The position numbers and the translations under genes are program-made. Positions 1-6,271 of a DNA stretch of 18,014 bases are shown here, piece by piece (position 1 is the first letter of the stretch; each line of letters begins with the position of its first letter). The DNA is from DAOUMF01 sp034411955 (lineage in GTDB: Bacteria > Chloroflexota > Dehalococcoidia > SM23-28-2 > RBG-16-64-32): positions 1 through 18,014 of the forward strand of contig DAOUMF010000139.1 in assembly GCA_034411955.1 (NCBI GenBank). Direction: 5' to 3'. The notes beneath the pieces were generated by a model. The model was not told the origin of the DNA, did not search any database, and saw only the letters and a list, made by a program, of their open reading frames with translations.

Positions 1-2
1 CC

Positions 3-698
3 CAAGCCCTGGACACCGCCCAGGAGCTGGGCATGAAGGCTCTGGTCGAGAAGGGCCTGGCCCTCAAGCTCCAGGCCCAGGGCATCGACCCCACCGTGTC
101 GCAGTCGTCAATCGACGCCGTGGCGGCGGCAGTCAGCATCGAGCGGCCCGACCTGCGCCCGCACGCCGCCCCCGACGGCACCGTCACCATCCTCTTCACC
201 GACATCGAGGGCTCCACCGAGATGACGGAGCGCCTGGGCGACAAACGCTGGCTGGAGCTGCTGCGCTCCCACAACGCCATCGTCCGGGAGCAGGTGGCCG
301 CCCACGAGGGCTACGAGGTGAAGGCGGAGGGAGACGGCTTCATGCTCGCCTTCGGGAGCGCCCGCCGCGCCCTCCGGTGCGCCGTCGACACCCAGCGGGC
401 GATCACGGAGTGGAACACCGCTCGTCCTTCGGCAGGCTCAGGACGAGCGGACGATATCCACGTGCGCATCGGCCTGCACACCGGGGAGGCGATCAAGGAG
501 GCGGACGACTTCTACGGCAAGAACGTGATCCTGGCCGCCCGCATCGCGGCCCAGGCGCACGGGGGCGAGATACTGGTGTCGTCGCTGCTGAAGGAGCTGA
601 CGGAGAGCGCGGGGGACATCGAGTTCGGCGAGGGGCGAGAGGTGGAGCTGAAGGGGCTAGCAGGTAGGCATCGGGTGTTCGAGGTAGCTTGGAGGTAA
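3..698 (+). CDS. C-terminal part of a class III adenylate cyclase protein (5' end outside window)
   Basis: The reading frame is open from the window edge, so the Met at 33 is probably internal. The first ~35 residues look like the helical tail of a TPR region. A class III nucleotide cyclase domain follows and would make cAMP from ATP in the cytoplasm. Counting from the Met at 33, metal-binding Asp57 lies in FTDIEGST and Asp101 in EGDGFM. The adenine-specifying pair Lys97 and Asp159 is present, as is Arg170. The Asn usually four residues before that Arg is Ile166. About 6–7 extra residues (near RPSAGSGRAD, 131–140), absent from the other two cyclases in the window, are encoded by a palindromic repeat at 418–450. 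From recalled family architecture, the missing N-terminus is likely an AAA ATPase plus TPRs. The downstream cyclic-nucleotide-binding gene starts 20 nt after the stop. Confidence 0.85.
   Translation, partial: QALDTAQELGMKALVEKGLALKLQAQGIDPTVSQSSIDAVAAAVSIERPDLRPHAAPDGTVTILFTDIEGSTEMTERLGDKRWLELLRSHNAIVREQVAAHEGYEVKAEGDGFMLAFGSARRALRCAVDTQRAITEWNTARPSAGSGRADDIHVRIGLHTGEAIKEADDFYGKNVILAARIAAQAHGGEILVSSLLKELTESAGDIEFGEGREVELKGLAGRHRVFEVAWR
418..450. repeat. REP-like palindrome inside the cyclase coding sequence
   Basis: Arms CCGCTCGTCCT (418–428) and AGGACGAGCGG (440–450) are perfect 11-bp inverted repeats around an 11-nt centre, TCGGCAGGCTC. The core resembles the dispersed palindrome containing CTTCGACAAGCTCAGGA that I recall from many bacterial genomes. 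It lies in frame in the cyclase domain and adds residues instead of breaking the gene. No second copy was found in this window. Confidence 0.75.
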
Positions 699-718
699 CG
701 GCAGAATGGAGGGTAATG

Positions 719-1147
719 ATGGAAGCTAGGGAAGCATTGGCCAAGGCGGCAATCTTTTCCGTGTTGCAGCGGGGCTCTCTCGACGCTCTCGCTCGGTCCG
801 CGACAGTCCGCCGCTTCACCCCCGGCGAGTTGTTGGTGAAAGAGGGTGATGAGGCAGTGGCGTTCTACGTCGTATGCCAGGGACAACTCGAGGCGGTCAA
901 GGGACTGGGACAGGAGGGGGAGCGCGTAGTGGGCACGCTCAATGCGGGAGACTTCTTCGGCGAGATGGCCCTCCTCGACGGCTTTCCTCGCGCCGCGAGC
1001 GTACGCGCTGCCACCGACTGCGAGTGCCTTGTGCTAACGCGCTGGGACTTCCTGGGTGAGGTGAGGAGCAACATCCAGGTGGCCCTCGCCATTCTTCCCG
1101 TACTGAGCCGCCGACTACGGGAGTGCGAGAATCAGCTCTTGCCGTGA
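719..1147 (+). CDS. Stand-alone cyclic nucleotide-binding (CRP/PKA-type) domain protein
   Basis: A 142-residue protein made almost entirely of one cNMP-binding beta-barrel domain (about 10–125), with a C-terminal helix and no helix-turn-helix. The phosphate-binding cassette is visible at 80–97 (FGEMALLDGFPRAASV). Glu82 and Arg91 are the residues that hold ribose and cyclic phosphate in the CRP/PKA family. The frame stays open up to a TTG at 689, but ATG 719 is preferred because GGAGGG at 708–713 sits 5 nt upstream; ATG 716 is the alternative. It follows a cyclase gene and precedes hydrolase–cyclase genes, so it probably reads cAMP made by its neighbours. With no output domain it must act by protein contact, or it is a remnant of a larger regulator. 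Confidence 0.85.
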   Translation: MEAREALAKAAIFSVLQRGSLDALARSATVRRFTPGELLVKEGDEAVAFYVVCQGQLEAVKGLGQEGERVVGTLNAGDFFGEMALLDGFPRAASVRAATDCECLVLTRWDFLGEVRSNIQVALAILPVLSRRLRECENQLLP

Positions 1148-1163
1148 GATCGATCTGGTAGAC

Positions 1164-1253
1164 ATGGAGCGACGAATCCAGTACGCCAAGACGAATGACG
1201 GGGTGAGTATCGCATTCTGGAATCTAGGAGAGGGCGAGGCGTGCAGCACATGA
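1164..1253 (+). pseudogene. Truncated start of an alpha/beta-hydrolase–cyclase paralogue
   Basis: This short frame encodes 29 residues. The first 24 match the first 24 of the intact gene at 2601 at 20 positions (for example RIQYAKT, DGV, IAFW, LGEG), and the DNA is about 78% identical by hand count. After LGEG the similarity stops and the frame ends at TGA 1251–1253. It begins 16 nt after the cNMP-binding gene. It is best read as the 5' stub of a second hydrolase–cyclase gene whose remainder was lost when the oxidase gene arrived. Its stop overlaps the oxidase ATG at 1250 as ATGA, so it may now act as a coupled leader peptide. Confidence 0.7.
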
Positions 1254-2593
1254 TTGACTGGGCATCTAAGAGCTTCTGGCTGGGCGCGACGCCCTACCAG
1301 GACAATCCACCGCTGGAGGAGGACATCCGCGCCGACGTTGCTATCGTCGGTGCGGGATTCACCGGCCTGTCCACCGCCTGGTACCTTCGTCAGGCCGATC
1401 CGTCTCTGCGAGTCGTCGTGCTGGACTCGGACGTTGTCGCCTACGGCGCCAGCGGTCGCAACGCCGGATTCGTCACGACGGTGATGGGAATGGGCCTGAC
1501 GACAACGGCCCTACGCTTTGGGAAGGAGAAGGCGCGGCAGGCCCACGACTTCGCGGTGCGCGCCGTGAGGCACCTCGGGGAGATGGTGCAGGAGCACGGT
1601 ATAGACTGCGACTACGAGAAGAACGGCGAACTCGTGGTCGCCACCAACCCAGCCCAGGTCGATCGCCTGCAGCGGGCGATCCGTTTGGCCGAGGAGCTAG
1701 GCATCGACGGGATGCGCTGGCTGGACGCGCGAGAGCTGCGGGAGGAGGTAAACTCTCCCCTCTACATGGGGGCGAAAGGGGAGGATGAGTGCGCCCTGGT
1801 CAATCCGGCCAAGCTGGCACGGGGTCTGAAGGACTTAGCCGAAGGCGCCGGTGCGGAAATCTACGAGCACACGCCCGTGGAGGCAGCTCATCTGAGGCCG
1901 CGCATCAGGCTGGAGACACCGCAGGGCAGTGTGGCAGCCCGCAAGGTGGTCTTCGCCACCAATGCCTTCACTCAGCACTTCCCCCGCCTTCACTCCAAGG
2001 CATTCCCCATGTTCACCTACATCGTTCTCACCGAGCCGCTCACTGAGGAGCACCTGTCGCCTATCGGCTGGCGGCACCGCCAGGGGATCGGCGACGCGCG
2101 CAACCTCATCCATTACTACCGCCTGACTTCGGACAATCGCTTGCTCATGGGTGGAGAGGATGTTGTGTACTACTACGGCGGGCGGGTGGGCTTCGACCAG
2201 CACCGGCCGACCTTCGCCCGTTTGGAGCGCACAATCGTTGAGCTCTTCCCCAGCTTGGCAAACGCTGAGATCACGCATCGATGGGGTGGACCGATCTCGG
2301 CGCCAATCGACTTCTTCCCGGCGATGGGGTACCTGGGTGGCGACCGGCGCGTGATCTTCAGTCTGGGCTGCGTTGGCCAGGGGGTAGCGCTCACCAACAT
2401 GGCCGGGCAGATCCTGCGCGATCTGGTGAGGGAGGAGAAGACAGAGCTCACCGATCTCTTCTTCGTCAACCGGCGGGTGATTCCCCTTCCCCCAGAGCCG
2501 TTGCGCTCCGTCATGTTCCACGGCGGTCGGCGGATGCTGGCCCTCCAGGACAACTGGGAGCGCCGAAGGCAGCCATCTCAAGGTCTAGGATAG
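1241..2593 (+). CDS. FAD-dependent amine/amino-acid oxidase (DAO family)
   Basis: A 450-residue cytoplasmic flavoenzyme of the D-amino acid oxidase-like fold. The N-terminal dinucleotide-binding motif is VAIVGAGFTG (33–42), with Asp62 ending the second strand to bind the FAD ribose. SGRNAGF at 71–77 is the motif typical of the OrdL/PuuB (gamma-glutamylputrescine oxidase) branch. The usual C-terminal FAD contact is seen near GCVGQGVALTNMAG. It probably oxidises a primary or secondary amine or an amino acid using O2; the substrate cannot be read from sequence. GTG 1241 is chosen because GGAGAGGG lies 6 nt upstream. ATG 1250, overlapping the stop of the truncated frame before it, is the alternative. 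It sits between a hydrolase–cyclase stub and an intact hydrolase–cyclase gene, an odd place for a metabolic enzyme. Confidence 0.85.
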   Translation: MQHMIDWASKSFWLGATPYQDNPPLEEDIRADVAIVGAGFTGLSTAWYLRQADPSLRVVVLDSDVVAYGASGRNAGFVTTVMGMGLTTTALRFGKEKARQAHDFAVRAVRHLGEMVQEHGIDCDYEKNGELVVATNPAQVDRLQRAIRLAEELGIDGMRWLDARELREEVNSPLYMGAKGEDECALVNPAKLARGLKDLAEGAGAEIYEHTPVEAAHLRPRIRLETPQGSVAARKVVFATNAFTQHFPRLHSKAFPMFTYIVLTEPLTEEHLSPIGWRHRQGIGDARNLIHYYRLTSDNRLLMGGEDVVYYYGGRVGFDQHRPTFARLERTIVELFPSLANAEITHRWGGPISAPIDFFPAMGYLGGDRRVIFSLGCVGQGVALTNMAGQILRDLVREEKTELTDLFFVNRRVIPLPPEPLRSVMFHGGRRMLALQDNWERRRQPSQGLG

Positions 2594-2600
2594 GACCGCC

Positions 2601-3950
2601 ATGGAGCCGCGTATCCAGTACGCGAAGACCGCCGACGGGGTGAACATCGCCTTCTGGACGCTAGGGGAAGGTGCGCCGCTGGTGTACATGCCACACCCAG
2701 TATTCAGCAATATCCAGTTCGATTGGCAGCCTCCTGCGGCTGGCTCTTGGTATGAGCGCCTGGCGGAAGGGAGGATGGTAGTCCGCTATGACGGAAGAGG
2801 GACTGGGCTGAGCGACCGAGATGTAACTGGCTTCTCCCTGGAGACTTTTTTCTTGGACTTGGAGGCGGTGGTTGCGCATTTAGGCCTGAAGAGGTTCGCC
2901 CTCCTCGGTTTCATGGACGGGGGGCCAGTCGCCATCGCCTACGCCGCCCGCCACCCGGAGCGGGTGTCGCACCTGCTCCTCTGGTGCTCCTATGCCCGAA
3001 CCTCGGACTTGCTGGGGACGCCAGAAGCCGAGGCAGACTTGGCTCTGCAAGAAAAGGACTGGGTGATATACACGGAAACGATGGCTCATATATTGTTCGG
3101 ATGGTCGGCGGGTGAGGAGGCACGGCAACTCGCTGAGTTCCTACGGGGGTCCGTCACGCAAGAGACAGCCCTGTCAATTATGAACCCGCTGTGGGAGTGG
3201 GACGTGACGGGTCTGCTGCCGCAGCTGAGGGCGCCGACGCTGGTGCTGCACCGTCGACTGTATTCCTACCCTGGTGTCCAGGCCGCCAAACAGCTCGCAT
3301 CCCGCATCCCGGACGCTCGCTTGGTTCTACTTGAGGGTGCGTCGCCCATGCCCTATCTGGACAATATGGAGGCGGCCCTGGCCGCCATCGACGAGTTCCT
3401 AGGCGAGGGGCCAGAGATGGCGGCGGAGGCCGCCCCGCCCGAGGCCAGCGCCTTCCGCACCGTCCTCTTCACCGACGTGGAAGGCTCCACGGCGATGACC
3501 CAACGCCTGGGTGACGCCAAAGCCCGTGACCTGCTGCGGCAGCACGAGCGCATGGTGCGGGAGGCGCTGAAGTCGCACGGCGGCTCTGAACTGAAGACGA
3601 TGGGTGACGGGTTCATGGCGTCGTTCTCCTCGGCGACCAAGGCCCTGGAGTCCGCCATCGCCATGCAGAGGGCCGTCGCCGCCCACAACGAGGCGGCGGA
3701 GGAGCCGATACTGGTGCGAGGGGGGCTGAACGCCGGGGAGCCGATAGCGGAGGACGAGGACCTGTTCGGGACGGCGGTGATAGAGGCAGCCCGAATCGCG
3801 GCAGCGGCCAAGGGTGGCGAGATACTAGTGTCCGACGTCGTCAGGCAACTCGCCAAGGGCAAACACTTCCTCTTCGCTGACAGGGGCGAGGTGGCGCTGA
3901 AGGGGTTCGATGAGCCGGTACGGCTGCACGAGGTCAGGTGGCAGGAGTAG
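2601..3950 (+). CDS. Alpha/beta-hydrolase-fold sensor fused to class III adenylate cyclase
   Basis: 449 residues in two domains. Residues 1–270 have an alpha/beta-hydrolase fold (oxyanion-side RYDGRGTGLSDR at 62–73, helix AIAYAARHPERV). Residues 285–449 are a class III cyclase with metal Asp292 and Asp336, adenine-specifying Lys332 and Asp387, and Arg398. The expected Asn is Ile394. The nucleophile elbow reads GFMDG (103–107), with Met105 where Ser should be. The usual catalytic His near the C-terminus is missing in GASPMPYL (246–253). The hydrolase part is therefore probably a ligand-binding sensor that controls cAMP synthesis. The related Mycobacterium fusion Rv1900c has the same domain order. 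The gene begins 7 nt after the oxidase stop, with TAGGA 5 nt before ATG, so it is likely co-transcribed. Confidence 0.9.
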   Translation: MEPRIQYAKTADGVNIAFWTLGEGAPLVYMPHPVFSNIQFDWQPPAAGSWYERLAEGRMVVRYDGRGTGLSDRDVTGFSLETFFLDLEAVVAHLGLKRFALLGFMDGGPVAIAYAARHPERVSHLLLWCSYARTSDLLGTPEAEADLALQEKDWVIYTETMAHILFGWSAGEEARQLAEFLRGSVTQETALSIMNPLWEWDVTGLLPQLRAPTLVLHRRLYSYPGVQAAKQLASRIPDARLVLLEGASPMPYLDNMEAALAAIDEFLGEGPEMAAEAAPPEASAFRTVLFTDVEGSTAMTQRLGDAKARDLLRQHERMVREALKSHGGSELKTMGDGFMASFSSATKALESAIAMQRAVAAHNEAAEEPILVRGGLNAGEPIAEDEDLFGTAVIEAARIAAAAKGGEILVSDVVRQLAKGKHFLFADRGEVALKGFDEPVRLHEVRWQE

Positions 3951-4072
3951 CCGACTGACGGAGCCCCAGATCCGCCTCGGCATCAGCGCCGCCGTCAGAC
4001 GCTACACCAATCCGCCCTGCCAAGCCCCGACGTAAGACCAGTGGATGCTAGACCGTGTGAGGTGTCAAAGTC

Positions 4073-4261
4073 ATGAAACGCTCAGCCACGTTGGGTGCCC
4101 GGCCCAACGTATGCCCCAAGTGTAGGGGCAGTCTATTCCCCTACCTGGACGGTGACCGCCAGTGCCTGCAATGCGGGTACATCGCCTACGCCCGGCTCCC
4201 GAAGCCGGCCCCTTCCAAACGGGAGCGCCCCCCGAGCTACCAGGGAATCAATCTCTCGTAG
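4073..4261 (+). CDS. Small CxxC zinc-ribbon protein
   Basis: A 62-residue basic protein with CPKC (Cys14, Cys17) and CLQC (Cys31, Cys34), a four-cysteine zinc ribbon. The rest is a proline- and lysine-rich tail. GAGGT at 4059–4063 lies 9 nt before the ATG. I recall many short proteins of this design in Dehalococcoidia-type genomes but no assigned function. Nucleic-acid or protein binding is a guess. It stands alone between the cyclase cluster and the folding genes. Confidence 0.6.
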   Translation: MKRSATLGARPNVCPKCRGSLFPYLDGDRQCLQCGYIAYARLPKPAPSKRERPPSYQGINLS

Positions 4262-4599
4262 GCAGATAACGCCAGGCTCCGCAACGCAAAGAGCCCCCCG
4301 GCGTGGCGAGAGTAGGGCAATCGGCCCTGTCGCAGGGGCTGGCGGTGGAGGGCGAGCGGGGCTGCCGTACTCATATCGATGAGCGCGACTGGGGCGCTCG
4401 CGGTCAGCGCCTTGGAGCCGCTCAGAGCCAGGAGTAGTGACCACCAAACCGGGTATAATAGACGCACCCGAGAAAAGGGGTCGGGCCGTGGGATGCTTTA
4501 GGCTCACAGTTGACGTTGTCCTGGAATAGCGGAAACGCAGGAAGCGGAGACTGCTGAGCCGCCAAGTCAACGTTCTTCGGCGGAAAGAGAGGGCATGGC
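4262..4599. other. 338-bp intergenic region before the selenoprotein gene
   Basis: I see no convincing gene on either strand. It holds a short inverted repeat, GAGCGC (4381–4386) with GCGCTC (4394–4399), which could end upstream transcription although it lacks a T-run. It also holds a consensus -10 box at 4454–4459, leaving a leader of about 135 nt. In the leader, GTTGAC (4507–4512) and GTCAAC (4565–4570) could pair. No known riboswitch was recognised. Confidence 0.5.
4454..4459 (+). promoter_or_regulatory. Candidate -10 box for the DsbA-like gene
   Basis: A perfect TATAAT lies in an otherwise GC-rich intergenic stretch, upstream of the only downstream gene on this strand. No good -35 element is seen at 16–18 bp and there is no TGn extension, so an activator or another sigma factor may be needed. 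Transcription would start near 4466. Confidence 0.45.
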
Positions 4600-5433
4600 A
4601 TGGCGGACGAGAGCAACCGCTCCGCCCGGACGGGCAGTCGGGGGAAGACCAAGGGCCCTGAGGCGCGGGGCTCACCTGGCGGGAGGCCGCCACATATCGT
4701 TTGGGCACTGGTGTCCGCGGTGGTGCTGGTGGTCTTCGCTCCGGGTCTTTTTGCGGCGGGCTTCTTCACCAACGAGCTGGTGAGCAACGACGATAGTGGG
4801 ACAGCCGCTGTCGCGCAGCCAAGCCCGTCCGCGGTAACGCCTTCGGCCCAGGCCACGCCCACAGTGCCACCGGTGGTGGCAGCGAGCGCTGACGACGACC
4901 CCTTCAAAGGCCCGGCGGACGCGCCGGTGACGATCATCGAGTTCAGCGACTACCAGTGACCGTACTGCAAGAGTTTCCGTGATGAAACTCTGGACCAGAT
5001 CCTGGATGCGTACGAGGGCAAGATCAAGTTTGTGTACAGGGACTTGCCCCTCACCAGCCTCCACCAGTACGCTCAAAAGGCCGCCGAGGCCTCCGAATGC
5101 GCCGACGACCAGGGCAAGTTCTGGGAGTACCACGACCTGTTATTCGCCAACCAGGGTGCCCTCGATGTGGATAGCCTGAAGGGTTACGCAGCCCAGTTGA
5201 ACCTTGATACCGCTACCTTCAACGACTGCCTGGACGGGGGCAAGCAGGCCGAGGAGGTGAACAAGGACGCCGAGGATGCTCGGTCCTACGGAGCGACGGG
5301 AACACCCGCCTTCTTCATCAACGGTCAACTCGTCTCAGGTGCCAAGCCGTTCGAGGACTATCCGGATCAATCCGGCACGATGCAGCCGGGGTTCAAGAGC
5401 ACTATCGACGCCGCCCTGAAAGAGGCTGAGTAG
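4600..5433 (+). CDS. Membrane-anchored DsbA-like selenoprotein (Sec-Pro-Tyr-Cys active site)
   Basis: Read with TGA 4957–4959 as selenocysteine, this is one 277-residue protein. A cytoplasmic N-tail leads to a membrane anchor (about 32–56), a Pro/Ala/Thr linker (66–98) and a DsbA/thioredoxin_4 domain (100–277). The active site is FSDYQ-U-PYCKSF, with Sec120 and Cys123, where relatives have CPYC. The cis-proline loop is GTPAFFING (Pro236). The protein fold continues in frame on both sides of the TGA, and a perfect hairpin (4970–4991) lies at SECIS distance. GAGAGGG at 4587–4593 is 6 nt before ATG 4600; ATG 4595 is out of frame. It would form or isomerise disulfides in exported proteins, next to an exported FKBP. 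Naive gene callers would split it into 119- and ~133-residue pieces. A nonsense mutation or sequencing error of TGC to TGA is the alternative. No selA, selB, selC or selD is in the window. Confidence 0.88.
4970..4991 (+). promoter_or_regulatory. Bacterial SECIS-like hairpin
   Basis: AGAGTTTC (4970–4977) pairs perfectly over 8 bp with GAAACTCT (4984–4991) around the 6-nt loop CGTGAT. The loop begins 18 nt after the TGA. It has G as its second base and a GU step. These match the published general rules for bacterial SECIS elements: apical loop roughly 16–37 nt downstream, and a G among the first two loop bases. It would recruit SelB with Sec-tRNA to decode the UGA while also coding KSFRDETL. 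Confidence 0.85.
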
Positions 5434-5608
5434 GCGCCAATGGCCCACAGGTCGAGGGCGGGATTCCCTGCCGGTGGCTGGGGTACAGCGTTCGGCGGTT
5501 CATGTCGGGGGCCCTCAGTGATAGCGCCCTTGACTGTAGTCTGATACGGCGCAAAGCTATGCTCGTATCCAGAAAGACGGTTCGGGACGGAGGAGCAAGT
5601 CCAGCCAA

Positions 5609-6226
5609 ATGAGCAGACAGCAAGGGACGACCGGACGGGAGCCGACAGAGCAGGAACATCGAGAGCGTGAGCGGCTGGCATGGATCCGTGAGAATCCCCT
5701 GCTCGTAGGGGCAGGAACGGCGACAGCGGCTCTAGTCGCGTTGGCCGTGATACTGGCGGTGTTTGGGGGTGACGAGGACGGAGGAAAGTCCGCGTCGGTG
5801 CCGGTCACTCCCCCGGCGCAGGACGACGCCACGGCTACAGGGCAGGACTCGGGGCCGCCCCCTCTGCCTGATGAGCCCACCTTCACCGAGACCGGCCTCG
5901 GCATCATCGACATCGAAGCTGGAGAGGGGGACACCCCTCAGCCGGGGCAAATCCTTGCGGTGCATTACACCGGGTGGTTAAGTGAGGACGGCACGAAGTT
6001 CGATAGCTCCCTGGACAGGGGAACGCCGTTCCAGTTCATGCTCGGCGCGGGGCAGGTGATTGCCGGCTGGGACGAGGGGCTGGCGACAATGAAGGTGGGA
6101 GGCAAACGGCGGCTTATCATACCGCCAGACTTAGCCTACGGCGAGGAGGGGAGCCCACCGACCATACCGCCGAACGCGGAGCTGACGTTCGACGTGGAGC
6201 TCGTGGAGGTCACAGAGAGTCCGTAA
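5609..6226 (+). CDS. Membrane-anchored FKBP-type peptidyl-prolyl isomerase
   Basis: 205 residues. A charged cytoplasmic N-tail is followed by a membrane anchor (about 31–52), a Pro-rich linker (60–92) and one FKBP domain (93–202) facing outward. Typical FKBP pocket residues are visible: VHYTG (Tyr120), KFDSS (Asp132), GQVIAGWDEG (Val150, Ile151, Trp154) and IPPDLAYGEEG (Tyr177). It should catalyse cis–trans isomerisation of Xaa-Pro bonds in exported proteins. GGAGGAG at 5589–5595 is 13 nt before ATG, a rather long spacing. It lies 175 nt after the selenoprotein gene on the same strand and shares its tail–anchor–linker–catalytic-domain design, so the pair looks like an extracytoplasmic folding module. 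It converges with the Ig/NAGPA gene. Confidence 0.93.
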   Translation: MSRQQGTTGREPTEQEHRERERLAWIRENPLLVGAGTATAALVALAVILAVFGGDEDGGKSASVPVTPPAQDDATATGQDSGPPPLPDEPTFTETGLGIIDIEAGEGDTPQPGQILAVHYTGWLSEDGTKFDSSLDRGTPFQFMLGAGQVIAGWDEGLATMKVGGKRRLIIPPDLAYGEEGSPPTIPPNAELTFDVELVEVTESP

Positions 6227-6228
6227 CG

Positions 6229-6267
6229 TCGGGCCTGAAGGCGGCAAGCTGAAGGCCGCCGACCCGA
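6229..6267. terminator. Candidate bidirectional terminator between convergent genes
   Basis: GGCGGC (6240–6245) and GCCGCC (6255–6260) form a perfect 6-bp stem with a 9-nt loop. The outer arms TCGGG (6229–6233) and CCCGA (6263–6267) can extend it across an internal loop. It fills the 45-bp gap between the stops of two convergent genes. There is no T-run on either strand, so intrinsic termination is uncertain. Confidence 0.5.
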
Positions 6268-6271
6268 ACAG

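Noticed and set aside
1254..1484. Possible Sec readthrough at TGA 1251–1253 of the truncated hydrolase–cyclase frame
   Set aside because: The sequence after this TGA in the same frame has no similarity to the hydrolase–cyclase family, and the DNA there codes for the oxidase in another frame.
1835..2581. 248-residue minus-strand open frame opposite the oxidase
   Set aside because: A shadow of a well-supported flavoprotein gene; no recognisable motif.
4960..5433. A separate gene starting at 5032 (GTG) for the C-terminal thioredoxin-like half
   Set aside because: It would begin inside the thioredoxin fold without the active site, with no ribosome-binding site. The same frame continues upstream through the TGA into the matching N-terminal half.
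5530..5563. Promoter for the FKBP gene from TTGACT at 5530–5535
   Set aside because: The nearest -10-like hexamer (TATGCT, 5558–5563) is 22 bp away, too far for a normal promoter. The gene may be transcribed with the selenoprotein.
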